Below are positions 42,629-55,614 of a DNA stretch of 64,000 nt, in pieces. Every line of letters starts with the position of its first letter. Position 1 is the stretch's first letter. Below the pieces are notes generated by a model. It was not told where the DNA came from. It saw only the letters and a program-made list of their open reading frames with translations, and made no database searches. A program made the position numbers and the translations under genes. This DNA comes from Sipunculus nudus (lineage: Eukaryota > Annelida > Sipuncula > Golfingiida > Sipunculidae), in the NCBI GenBank assembly GCA_026874595.1, contig CM049315.1, positions 4,956,664-5,020,663 of the forward strand. Reading direction: 5' to 3'.

Positions 42629-42949
42629 ATGCCCAGAAGTAAGAGAAATAAAGAGAGCCAGAGAAGCGTAGACCAGTACTTGTCAAAAACAGATAAGGAC
42701 AGCCAACAAGACGACGAACAAGGGATAGCCGAACTAGACATGGCGGCGAGTGACACGTGTACAGACACAGGCACACAAGACGAGACTATGTGCTTATCGT
42801 TGGACAGTCATTTCAGAACTATGGAAGGAAAGATGTGTCAAATGATAAACGATTGCAGAGATACATTACAAAAAGAAATATCAAATTCACAAGCTCCGTG
42901 TACAAGATCCGCCGCTGTAAGCTTTTTATTCATAGAAACCTATATATGA
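42629..42949 (+). CDS. Candidate first exon or LINE ORF1 start, unassigned
   Basis: From ATG 42629 the frame reads MPRSKRNKESQRSVDQYLSK, then a polar, acidic region and a C-terminal segment that begins to look helical (MEGKMCQMINDCRDTLQKEI). It can end at the TGA after 42946, or be spliced at the donor-like CT|GTAAGC at 42918-42919 after SAA. Two readings are possible. One is a host first exon behind the NRF-1-type site. The other is the basic N-terminus plus coiled-coil start of an L1-type ORF1, of which the rest is missing. The short lysine/serine-rich start followed by a coiled coil favours the LINE reading slightly; the promoter-like context favours the host reading. No domain is recognised. 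Confidence 0.35.
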   Translation: MPRSKRNKESQRSVDQYLSKTDKDSQQDDEQGIAELDMAASDTCTDTGTQDETMCLSLDSHFRTMEGKMCQMINDCRDTLQKEISNSQAPCTRSAAVSFLFIETYI

Positions 42950-43714
42950 TTATATAGGCCAAACCAAAAAAAAAACTTTTTGTTCTACGGAAATGGGAAC
43001 AAACAAAAAAATTTTTTACCGTTTTGTTTATACCGGTTGAGACACTATTTGTGGAATTATACCAGCTGCCCTTGAAAATACAAAAAATAGCAGATGTTCT
43101 CGAAATGGTCAACACAAAATTAAGTCCATTTTTCATACCTTTAAAAATTCTTTTCCTGAATGTGTGCCATGTCACAAATCAGGAACATTACCAAGAACTT
43201 GGTCTTCATTGTACGTCCCTTCTGATTTACCGGAGAATGTGGTCGTGCATCCCCTGTCGTGTTTCCAGTACATAATCCACGTTGGTAACAGTTGGTGACC
43301 GGTAGTTGTACCCAGGATATGGCTTGTATCTTGAACAATTGGAAGGAACGTGAATTCTGAATAAACCTGGATAAATCTCTCATTTTCTATGATTCATACT
43401 GTGTCGATTCTCCGTGATCTATTATTATGTTAAATTTAGTAAATGCACTGTAAATAGGGTCTTGTTCACAAAAGTGTGGCTGTTGCGGTTGAACTTCAGA
43501 ATTTCAGATGTACCGAAATGAAATATGAAAATGGGAGTAGTTGTGGTGAACAATGCTATGCCAAACGTCACTGCTGTTTACAACCTGGCTGTTTCAGCAT
43601 CATGAACAACGCACAGGCCTGCCCGAGGTTGATGCCGGAAGAAAAGAGTAAATGCTCAAGAAAAAAGATTTACCTACTTCGAACTGTTTATCTTCACCAC
43701 TTTGGATCCAAGAC

Positions 43715-43718
<4 letters not shown>
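42950..43718. other. Spacer, no feature recognised
   Basis: Overlapping short ORFs, none with a motif. Confidence 0.45.

Positions 43719-43768
<50 letters not shown>
43719..43768. repeat. (TA)n microsatellite
   Basis: About 25 TA units. Confidence 0.95.
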
Positions 43769-43770
<2 letters not shown>

Positions 43771-46700
43771 CTTGAACCTATTGGAATTTATTTGATAGAC
43801 TGTAGAAATATCAAATCTCAGGATTCGTTAATTATAAATTTTTTTTTTCTGAAAAGAGTAAAAAGCACAATTCGCATCATATCAGTAAATCCTGGAAAAA
43901 AATGCATTCATACCCTCCGTTTCCAAAGACAGTTACATGAAAAATAAAAACAACACGAATGGAAACAATCTCCCCTTTTATATTCTCTGAAGTGCTTATA
44001 ACAAAATCCGTGGAAAAGACTTTAATATACTTTGGAATCGCTAAATTACCAATATGCTACCGCTTTGACATATCACTACAGAAAGCTTAGGTCCTTTTGG
44101 TTATGAGTACCAGTGTTGTATTTTGCTCATCGAAAGGCAGAATTAATTACATTTACGAGAATGTGGTATTGTGTTCTCGGAGATCTAAAAGTGTGGACCT
44201 TCTTAAGAAATAGCAAAAGTGTCCCAAGGCGATAGTATTTACTTGCTTCTCGCTAAAGTCTGAAAAGGTCATCGAGAGTACGAAAACGCTCTTTTCCTTA
44301 ATGTTTAGAGAGTCCCCGAGAGGAAACCACTTGTCGCCTTCTAAATGTATACACTCACTTTCATGTGGACAGGTACATAAACAACATTTTGCGAAACTCT
44401 TAAATTCATGCCCAAGCCACAAAGGACATTTTATACGTCCCTTAGTGACAGTTCCGTAAAACTAAGAATTGAAGGTCCGTAGTTTGATTCCAACTGGGAA
44501 CTTACAAGCAATATGGTGAAGACAAAAACATCATGAGATCTGTGTTTTTACAATTGTGACATTTTTTTCTTTTACCAATTATTTGGCTTTATTTTACATA
44601 ACGACATCCTCTAAATGTGCAGATTTTCCTATAATTTACAGCACGAAATTTAATGTTTAACAAATAAATCACATCTGGATCTGACTCTAAGTTTATGGTA
44701 CATGAGCGATAATTTAAGGTAAACGCCACAAACTAAAGAGATGAAAGAAAGATTAGGTCCCGGGATTCGGAATAGAATATAACTTTCAAATGTTTTCATT
44801 TTTAATGATTCTTAATTTTGCGCACAGTGTAATGACTCGTATATCGTCCTAAAAGATTCAACTAAGAAATTTTGCTGATTTTAAAAGGTCACCACATTGG
44901 TTTATCCAGAAGAAAATTAAATTTAGCATCTTTGTGTATATAATGGTGCATTTAACAGTAGCCCTAACGCCTCGTTTAACATTATCCAGTTAACAATCCT
45001 ACTTCGGCAAAGGCGACCCATCACTTGATATTTCTACAGCATCCTATATGTAACAATCAACGCAGATGGATAAAATGGTGCTATCTTGAGTGCTATTTTT
45101 ACTGCAGTGCAAAAATGAATTAGTTAACATCTCCATAAAGTCATGTAGACTAAGTACGGAAATGTGACGACAAACAATAAATATTGACCCATCCCGCTAA
45201 ATTAGCAATCAGGTTATGGTATTTTTAGTGAATCTTTAATGACAACTTTCGACAATATCATCGAGAAAAATTCCTTCAAATCCAATAATTTTATATAACC
45301 TATGTTACACTGTAGTCATTGCTACCTTCATTACTCAAAATTAGACCCTTTAGCCTAATTTAAAATCATCATTAGTTTGGAATACTATTTGTATTTATCC
45401 AGCTTTAGCACTGTATACAACCATTAAACAAGCTCCTTAATTACAAGTGAATACATTATTAATCATTTCAAACATCATAATCATATGAACATGAATGTAT
45501 ATCTATTATAGGTAATTGGTAATAATGAGTAGTATATACTGGTTACCGGGAATAATAATACAAATTTCGCGAGATGTCTTTCTTAATTAAGTATGAATCC
45601 CGCAGGCGAGTTGCTCGGCCTTTGTGACAATGTTACAGCGCAGTGGACATGGTTTTGCCAGCCCGTGGCGGGCATCCATGCCGATTGGGAAATTAATTCG
45701 CGTGGCGGAGAAATACAAACATGACAGTTAAGATGTAATTATACTTATCTTTTGTCTGTATATACAATATATAATAGCACGTAAACAGTTGGTGTATATA
45801 TTTGTGGTAGTATGTATATGTGTTTGTATATATGTAAATATGGATATACATTAAGAGTGAATATGAGCAGGGGTGTATATGTATTTTTAGGTATGTGTAC
45901 GTAGTAAAATGTATGTGGATGGGTATATCTATGTGTTTCTCAAAAACAGAAATATGTTTTACACTGTCGTTGATGATGAAAAAAAAAATACAATAGTAAA
46001 TTGAGATCCAAGACGACAAATATAAGAGGTAGAAAAGGGGAACAAATCATCCTTTAACACATATCACTGAATTCTTCATTATATACAACTTTATATGGAA
46101 CAGCTGAAATGATTTATGATCATGACACACATTGAGATACGGCGTGTGCATGGATGGACTATCCACGAATATGTTGCTAGGCAGAGGAACGCTTGCCAGG
46201 TCACCAATTCCATTTTAATAAATCTATTTCAGTGCATTTTTTTCAATATACCATTTCATTTTATAACAACCTGAGGTCAGCCTTTTTATTCACATTCCCT
46301 CGTCGACCAGTTTTTATTTAATGCATAACATAACCTAGTTGCCACTATGACTTTGTTCCCTTTCTTTTTCCGATTAACCTGTTTTCTTATTATGAAACGC
46401 TAATACCAGAGCTTAATCCATCAACGAAAGGCGAATCAATAACAATGAAAAATGATGGACGCGAGAGAGCCAAGGTACACATATCTGTGATACCTTGAAC
46501 AGAGAAATGACTCATGGAGTTCTAAAACATCTGTGTGTTATGGATATAAGACTGAGACCAGGGTGAACCCTACATATCATGCAAACCTTGTTACCGTCAG
46601 GTTTCAAAACCAACGGCACGACATTAAATTCTTAACAAGTGAGCCAAACCGTGCTGTTCTGTAATGGCTTCGACATTGCATTTCCGGTTCAGCAGGCTCG

Positions 46701-47275
46701 CAGGCGAGACATGGCTGAACGCTCCAAATACCAGCCAAGTTACTGACATTTCAAACTAATAAGTCTTTTCCAGCCTAATGTTACCCAGTCAATCGTGGCA
46801 GGGATCAAAAGACATATCCAAAAAGCAGAAAAAGGAAGTGAAACAATTGGCGTGACGCAAACAGTCATTAAGGTACGTCATTGGTTGAACACAGCTGTAG
46901 CTGGCGCTGTACAAATCAAAGAGGACCGACGGAAAATATGACCCAGTAAGCCTGGAAGTCGGAGCATTAAATATCTCAAGTACCTCTTAACCTGTAGCTT
47001 TATTTCAAATTGGCCCATCTCGGCCCGTATAAGTAGCTATATATCTTCGACGTGGATATCAAATATTTTCCTTCATCGTGTTAACAGGTGTTCTTGTGAG
47101 TCATGTTCGGTAAAGTCTGCTCAAGTTTCCCGGATGCTCAATTTCCGACTTCATAACATGCAGGCTTGTTATCCTGAGCTGTTAACAGCCAAGACTCCCA
47201 GGTCATTAGGTGTAAAGATTCCAAGCTTTCCGCATTCGATGAAACCCCCTGTAATCTGAAACCTGTTTCAAATAA
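43769..47275. other. Long AT-rich spacer, no gene recognised
   Basis: Only short chance ORFs. A TATG/TATA-rich, low-complexity stretch lies at 45760-45960. No transposon, tRNA-like box or tandem array was seen. Confidence 0.5.
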
Positions 47276-47298
47276 CCCCCCCCCCCCCCCCCGGGGGG
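47276..47298. repeat. C17G6 homopolymer pair
   Basis: Seventeen C followed directly by six G. Confidence 0.95.
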
Positions 47299-48593
47299 AA
47301 GCCCCACACGCTCCAGGTCATCCTTCGCTGATTTATATCGATGATAAATACTGATACTTAAACTAATGATATGGTAAATAAAACGCATAAAAGATACAAT
47401 ATGAAAACTACAATTAATAAAATATATAAAGCTGTAATATGATAAATTATTAATTAATTTTTATGATATTGACTATGCACTTCACCAAGGTCCATTACAG
47501 AAGTTGTACAAAGATTCAACCTAATCTGAAAAAAAAATCCCAAAGACAAAAATGACAATGATAAAATAATTTAATAAATAGAAGTTAATCATTTATCAGG
47601 GGATTATCTGAAGTTGTAGGGGGAAGATGAAATCCGATTTCCTGTTAACCACGGGGGCAGTTTGAACCTGATGTCACGGTAGACCTGCACTTTTCAGATT
47701 ACGACAAAAGGATTAAGCTGATTGATAAATTCTTATGTTTCTGTTTCCAAAGTCAAAGAGGTAAGATCTAAAGCTAGAAATAATAAATGGAAGTAAAAAA
47801 ATAAAAAGTCGTCATATGTTAATATAATTGTTAAATTTAGTTAAATTGTTTAAAAAATCAATATTGAAGATATTATTATGGATTAATAATCGTAGACAAA
47901 TAACTTTTTTCCGGGTAATTTTAAAACTGTGAGGTTTAAGATGTAATCAGTTTCAAGGTACACCTGAGAGTTATCGTAACTGATTTCAAGTTACCCCTAG
48001 TAAAATGATGCTGTTGAAATATGTGATCACTACACCTGGTCTACCAACAGGCGAGCAATACCACCATGTACAAAACAACAAAAGACATGTTAAAGTTTCT
48101 TATTTTCCATAGAATCAGTCCTGGTAAATGTCTATGCCAATCATTCTAACCAACTGGATTTATAAACCCGGAATTAGAATTCTGTAGAATCTAGGAGAGA
48201 GAAAGAGAGAGACAGACAGACAGAGACAGAGAGAGAGATGATCAGTGGACCTGTAAAGACCTTCTTTCGCCCTACTGGGGTTGTTGTTTTACCTTAAATA
48301 TTCTTGCTGCCATGACCATCCAATTTCCCTGCGACATTGACTTCGACAAGTGACTCATCATGGAGCCGTCAAGACTTCGGGTCATTTTTTATTAGGGCGC
48401 ACAAACACATTTTTGTGTCCTTAGCACAATTAATGGATAAAAATACTCCTTAGGTCGAACGGGAAATTAATATTGTTATAATATAATTATATATTATATA
48501 TAATATATGATATAAATATAACTTATAATGATTCCAAATTATCACTCAGCTCAAAGGCACTTGCAGTGGCGTATCAAGAAATTCGAGAACGGT
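47299..48593. other. Spacer with GA-rich patch
   Basis: A GAGAGA/GACAGACA tract lies at 48193-48238. Otherwise AT-rich without features. Confidence 0.5.
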
Positions 48594-48610
48594 GGGGGGG
48601 GGGGGGGGGG
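48594..48610. repeat. G17 homopolymer
   Basis: It follows GCAGTGGCGTATCAAGAAAT closely, a phrase that looks like the end of a dispersed repeat. No second copy is in this window. Confidence 0.9.
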
Positions 48611-50657
48611 AGGGCTGATATATACTTGGTTAGCGGTTGATGGGCATTAAGCAATATACATATAAATTTAATATTTCAGCCTATGAAAAATTAAATTTTT
48701 TTTTTATTCCACCTATATGAATAAAATCTAAAGCCATGTTTATTTGGAGAGTTAATTAAAGGTACAAAGGTACACGAGAACGGTACGGTAGGGGGTGTTC
48801 CCCTTCCATTTTGAGAATTTTCTTTTTAAATATGGAATGTAAGGAGGACATTTTTACACGCCTTTCACAAAAATATGAGGATTTTCTGTTCCTCAACTAC
48901 TGTTCTCTTAAATGATTTTGAATAACGTAGTCACACTTCAGAGGTTTGGGGCTCATGTGTGGCCGGCCATAACATTTATATTTCTTCAAAATGTTGGTGT
49001 AATAGAGTGTAATAACTGTTAGACTCCCTCCCTCAGTATAGACACATTTCAGATCTGATCTTAATCAGAGGGCTTTTATTAATATCCTCATCTTTTGAAT
49101 TAGCATATAGATAAATTAATAATTTAATAAATTAATAATATAATTGCTAGGAAATAAAAAAAAAAGATATATTAAAAATGAGAATGAATTACGAAAAGCT
49201 GAGGAAAAGAAATCGATAAAGTGAGTAATGTCACAACTCGGGGTTGGGGGGTTATGGGGAGGGGGGGGGGACGCCGCGGATCCACCCCTGACAATGTTGT
49301 CACTGGGTGAGCGATATTACGAGCATTACTTGGCCCATTCCCCTGTTACCTATCTAACCAGCCTTCCCACTTTTTTTACATGGTTCCCTTACTCTGACTG
49401 TCCATCAACCTATATTTTGCCATAATAACCTCTAAATAAAGCTTAAAACTACTTTTCAATCTCCCCTTTTCAGCCGCTTGCACTCATGCTCTTATTTACT
49501 ACAAGGCGTGAAAGCTGACATAAGCCAACAAGGGTCATGTATGTTAATGAATATTCAAATATCAGGAGTAGCCGGTAACATTGTGCTGATGTCTTCAGAT
49601 AAGCACGGGGATATGAAATCTTATTAGCATACGGGTTCAAGGTATAAAGCTGACCCAATAACTATAACTTAGGGGTGTCCGCAGCCCGAAGATTCACTGT
49701 GCTTAATGCTCAAACAGAAATGATACACTCGGAGAAAAAAATACAAAAGTATTTAAGGATATTGAGTTTTTATGGTTTCCACACACATGGTACCTCACAT
49801 AAGACTTAATGAATTGCAGAATTAAACGGATCGATTTATATTCATCAGGGGAAGTCTAATTTTTTTTGTTACCAAGGTAACTGTAGTGTCTCCGTTTGGT
49901 GATGATCCGCCTGGACGAGGACATAGTCACGACCGCACCAGGGAACCGCATATCAGTCTACCTCGCTTCCTAATATTTCCCCACCTGCTTATGGTGACCC
50001 AGTGTGCTCCGACTCTTAATAGACTGCGTGCACAGAAAATTAAACATGTAGAATGTAGACCCCGGGCTGCACGGCTGGTCTAATCCCAACACTCTCCTGG
50101 GCGGGGGCTGATTCACCAGAACTGGCAGGTACTGGAGATAAAAAGATAAAAATAACATGGGCTCCATCAACTCTGTTTTTCCGCAGTCAGAGGATCAAAA
50201 CTACTAGCTAAACTTAACTCTAGCAGCTAAAATAGAACAATGTTGTTCCCTGATTTTAATAACGTGTTTTTTTTTGCTTTTACTATTGTCCTTAATTTAA
50301 ATCAATGGTTTTAAAATTGTGGTCGTTTTATCCACATATAACCTAGATTAATCTTGGAAATTAATTAATTTCTTTGATAAGTTTTCCACTGCTAGGTAGT
50401 GATAGGTAATATGTTTTATCCTTGGTTGTATGTAATTTTACGCACAAATGTTCGGAACATATTTTGAAGAAATTTGTGGATTTTTAAGGTATAAGGCATT
50501 ATCTTTTAGCTACTTCTGTTTCTGGGTTATTAAGCCTGAAAGACATTACGTCAAGAAAAAAAGAACAAGAAAAGGAAAAAGAAAACATTTAAAACCCCAT
50601 ATATACCCCTGTCAACCAACTCAGGATATATATTTCTAACACATGCGGACAGTAAAT
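48611..50657. other. Spacer with a further G-rich run
   Basis: A G-rich stretch at 49239-49270 (GGGTT, GGGGA, G10) resembles the run at 48594. Short ORFs only. Confidence 0.45.
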
Positions 50658-50680
50658 GGGGGGGGGGGGGGGGGGGGGGG
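50658..50680. repeat. G23 homopolymer
   Basis: The longest uninterrupted G run in the window. Confidence 0.95.
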
Positions 50681-52786
50681 CACACTTGCAAATGTTAACA
50701 AGTGTTTCAGGAGTCAGCCAACTTTATATATAGCTGTCATATGCCGAAGTTTATGGAAGAAAACCAAAAGAGCCGCTTCCATTCGGGTTTAAGTTCTATT
50801 TTCTCGATTGTGGGTTAACGAAGGCGCCTCCTCGCCCTTACCTCATTCGTCCCTGTTCGACTTGTCAGATAAATCAGGTTAAATAAAGTGGCAATAAAAA
50901 TTCATTCAATATCAAGTACCCTTACTATAGCTGAAAAGTCAATAGCAACTTTACGTGACACGTAACACTTACGATGCTGCTATTTTAACATTTAATGAAT
51001 GGCAAATGTGATTTTAGACAGGGGTCTTTTCTTTTTTCTGGAATTAAATCTTTCACTTAGTTTTGGTGATTTTCGCTTAATTTACTCGCTGTTAGTAGCT
51101 ATAGAGTACATTGGCTGCCAGGAAAAGTGGTTGAACACGCGCCTTTCGTATCATGTAACAATACAGACAGGGGGTCAAAGGTCAGAGTGACATGGGATGA
51201 TTCTAGCAGATATATGGCACGAAAGCTGTAAAAGACCAGTTTTTTGGCAGTGGAGAGTGTTGGCAGCTGCTTATCACATGATGACAATTCAAACGACTTA
51301 GCCTGGTCGTAAACAACCCCGGTTTTCTTAAGATCGGTTGCCGGGAAACGGGTGGCTCTTGTTGCATCCATATTCACATCATCTAAGCCGGGACAAAGTA
51401 AAGCCAGGTCCGCGCCACTCTCTTCACAGTTCAACAGGTACTCGCAGTAACTCGTTCATGCGGGGAATGAGCTAATCTGTCACGCGATAAACAAGTTACC
51501 TAACATGTGCAAATTAAAAATAAATTCCCAAAAGTTATATTACAAAAAGCTTCTGTACAATGTACATATTTGTATAGGATTAATTATGTGATGCAGTGAG
51601 CCTTAACAGTGAGATTATCACAGACTATAATTACTCAATTAAAGAAAAGAATTGGTCAGATTTGATTAGTAATGAATTAAGCACTGTCTGGAACGAATTA
51701 ATCAGGTCGCCTTGAGCTTACCAGTGCCCTCGCAATCTGTCTCCTCATATCAAGATATTCAATAATGTTCAATAATAAGGTTTCGTGGTACGTTTCCGTA
51801 AGAAATACGTGTTGTTCTTTTCATTTAAGTATGTTATAGCAATTAAAAAATGTATGAATTGCACATTTCCACATATTTCTATGGAACCTTTTCCCTCAGA
51901 TAAAGAAGTTTTGGATAATTTTTGATTAAATGCTTTAGGTATCGATCACGTATAAGTACATTATTTCTCAACAATTCCCTGAAAACTGAAAGCATGTTTC
52001 GTATTTTAAGTCAAGTCACATTCCATGAATATGATATATAACATGTTTTATCTGTATAAACTCCGCACTTACGGAACCATAAACTTTCTGAATATTGTCT
52101 CTTGTAATCCATATATTGAAATTTAGCTATGTATTTGAATTAAGGTGCCGGTCTCAGTAACGTCTTAGTGCTGCCTAAGGGATCCGTTCTTGTGAAGATT
52201 GAACAGACAGACCACATGTGCTTCAGTGGGTATTCTTCGATATTGTTCCACCGCAATTCGATCCATGAGAAATCTTCATTAATGGAGCTCAATAAATGCA
52301 AAACTCGCCGGACCTATACTTGTCTGTTATCATTAATGAGTTGTGTTCAATGGGAATAAGGTTTCAGCACAACGGAGGCCATAAAAAGGCAGATGGTATT
52401 AATCTGTAACTTTAGGATGAGAAATTTAACTTGACAATAGCTGTATTATCTGGCTCTTGCAGCTTCTCGTGTTGCTTATCAACTGCTGTAGACAAGGGGA
52501 TTTGAAATGGGAAAGGGATTCCTCTCTTAGAGTATTATTCTTTCATGGTGTCTACACCCGCTAGACATAGAAACACCCAGATTAATGTAAAATCTCTATT
52601 AAAGCATGAATATAAGCTGTATCAGAGGATTTGGAAAACTTTTTGTAATATTTCTCCAGGGCAGCATTAATACGATTCTCCCATCGTTCACTGTCTTACC
52701 TCACGCTATAAAAGTTAATGTTTTTTTAAAATCTGCCTTTATGTCTACAGCAACACAGTAATCCTGCATTACTAATCATACACTCG
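50681..52786. other. Spacer, no feature recognised
   Basis: A minus-strand frame at 51434-51099 has balanced composition but no recognisable domain. The rest is AT-rich. Confidence 0.4.
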
Positions 52787-53029
52787 TTACCTCCTGGTAA
52801 CATGGTAAATACTCGTAGACAAGCGGAAAGTAGCGTTATACACGTGGTCACAGATCTGACCCATGGCGAACTGGGGCTCGTTGGAGTAACCCCATTTGTC
52901 CCACTTGGTGACCTTCAACTTTATCTCCAGCCATGACGGTCCCCATGGAGAAAATAAAGAAACGAAGATTTTACCAATAATAATTATAACTAAAAATAAA
53001 AATAAAAAATCCCAAAACAAGACGAACAT
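52787..53029 (-). other. Possible coding exon, unassigned
   Basis: Between about 52960 and 52795 the base composition rises well above the flanks, and a minus-strand frame reads a varied, protein-like sequence (KVTKWDKWGYSNEPQFAMG). A donor-like GGAG|GTAACG lies near 52790. No acceptor or partner exon is evident, and a plus-strand frame is open over the same bases. I do not recognise the protein. Confidence 0.2.
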
Positions 53030-55588
53030 GTGGCGTGAATAATCTTTTACCTCATGCGCTTGTTGGATGGGAAAATGTCAGGGATACAAGACACAGAGGT
53101 ACAGACAGAACCTCCCCATCCTGTTGAAATAAGAACCCGAGCTCAAATTTCCTCCGAACTTCTCCCTTCATTACAAAGGGGACAAAAGCCCCGTCTACTA
53201 TATTATTTTCGTTTTTTCTATTATAAGTAGTGTAATAAAAATGTTGTGATATGACAGTTATTTTACTCAATTTATATATAAATCACATCCATTTACAAAC
53301 GTTAAAAAAATACTATAAACTTACGTTAACGTTGATGGAATTGACACACACACCATATCCTATATTTTTTCAATACGAGGGGCATAATTGAAAGATATCT
53401 AAAGTAAAATATGATGACACTATAAACTTGATGACATAATGTTAACACCACGCTTTTCATGATCCACAAAAGAAAGGATGGACAAAGGTACTTCGGCCCT
53501 CAATCAATAAAGGTGAGACAGACAGGCCCCCCCCCCCCCGTCCCAACGGAAATTAGGCCCATGGTTCACATGACCATCTGAAACTGTTAACGTCTGAATA
53601 GATAACATCAGATGGCTGCATTGCTGTAATTCCTGAACACCAGGTTCTCCACATAATTTTTACTTTCTTCTTCATTGTCATTTTTTGGCCTCCTTTTGGA
53701 CAAAAGCTTAGATTTTTAAGGCAGTTTTACTATCCCCTTATTCATAATCTTTATTTGACACTCTACATTGGATGAGGATCCACATATAATGGTTATATAT
53801 GTTGGTTTACTGCGAAAAGTTATCATCAAACAATCACAAACTCCAGTTGACGTGTGGTTAATGGGGGTTTCGGTTGAGGTTATAACATTTTGTCCTGGAA
53901 GTTCTGGCCGAGGTTAATCGATGATCAATATAATTCTTCATAATTTAATATCCGGTTTGAAAAAAATGGTCTATGTAATTTGTGAAAAAAAGTGAAAGAT
54001 TTGCTAAGATAGAATATTCTATTTCTTGGTGAGTGTTGAAACTATGAATGCAAGCTTAATGTGAGAGGATTGAATACTAATGTTTTAATCAGTATGGTGG
54101 CTCCAAAATCTTCCGTTATCTGTAATGCATAGAAGGATTGCAAGGGAAACTCTTCCTGTTTCGGATCTAGAATCGTCTGTGTACACATAACTTGTATAGT
54201 AATCTTTATATTGTACGCTGTTTGCTTATATGACCACAGATAACCACGTGGTCTAAGCCACAGTGACCATTGTAAACCAAGTTCGTGATCAGTGATTGTC
54301 TGGGCCGCTGTTTAACTTCTAGGAATCGGGTCTCCACGCCATCTGATCACATTTGTTCAGCTAATGTACAAGGAAGAGACAAACTTACAATGTGGTGAGG
54401 TTTGTTTCTTAAATTCCAGGCCACTTCAGTACCATCATATACACGCAAGAAAAAATATAATTTTCGAAATCAAAAGTAAATAGCATGTCTTTTAAACGAT
54501 TGGTTCAATTGAGGGAAGAGGCAGTTAACTTTTTCGCGTCGTATATTTGTATGCCCTATAAATCAATAGACTTTTCTTCAAATGGCCTTGGCCAATGTGA
54601 AGGCGGCGGCTATTTCCTAGAAGACAAGCATGCTGCCAGCATTGCTAAATCAGCCAGGCAGGAAAACGTCCGGAGGAAGTAATGCCAGCAGTACTGGCGA
54701 GTGATGACAGCGGCTTGGCGCTGTTTGTTGGTTCTCTGTAAGGCAGATAATGCGTTCTCGTTCATCAACTTACCCTGTTTTGGAAGGACAAGCTGTTGTG
54801 TCGGCACGCTCAGTAGCGGCAACCAGATAAGGAACATCCACCTTCTTTCTTTTTCTGCAGTCAATGCCAACTTATGGCGACGAGTGGACTGGGATGTACT
54901 TTATTCAAATCGATGCTGCCTACTCCGGTACGGCAAACAAGCTGGATTCAAGATAATTACCTTGCAGGCGTTATTTTTTCTGAATTTAGCGAGTCGGTTG
55001 TTCTTGAGTGTAAACTGGTGTACTGGCATGAAATGTATTGCAAAGGCACAGCCTGAATTGTTGACATAGGGCCTTCATTGGACGGAGGAAAATACATGTC
55101 AGGCTGGTCATGAATAGCTTGCACTATGAAATGTAATGTTGGTTATTAGGTATCTAAATTTTCATCACTGAGGGAGCTATATTTGCCCTTTACCATAAAA
55201 GGTTCATTAAACATTTATAAAAAATAACTTAAGTTAGTAGAAACCGGACATCCATCTACGCTGACGAACCCGGGTTCGATTGCTGCCGCGTTTATGGTTA
55301 TATTGGCTCTCCCTGGGTAATCCGGAGACTAACAAACCCCACTATCTGAACCATGAAAAATGCCTCATATTAATTTAAACTAGTTGTACAATCCATGGAA
55401 AAATTTAATTAATTTTAATTCGTCAGCACGAAAAAAAGTTTTAACTGAGTTAAAATTTACTTAAAATCTAATAATCAGTTTTTTTTCATTCTACTTTATA
55501 CCGCCTATTTAGACACATTGAAATTATGAACCATTTGTAGTAAATTATGGCTTCAGTGCGCAATAACGACGTTTAGGATCTTCGACAA
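53030..55588. other. Spacer with C13 run, no gene recognised
   Basis: C13 at 53527-53539. ORFs at 54485-54682 and 54701-55069 lack motifs. A B-box-like GGGTTCGATTGC near 55270 has no A box at tRNA spacing. Confidence 0.4.
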
Positions 55589-55614
55589 CCCCCCCCCCCC
55601 CCCCCAAAAAAAAA
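55589..55614. repeat. C17A9 homopolymer pair
   Basis: Seventeen C followed by nine A. Confidence 0.95.

Noticed and set aside
55259-55290. B-box-like GGGTTCGATTGC as a tRNA or SINE
   Set aside because: The last bases do not match the B box and there is no A box at the right distance.
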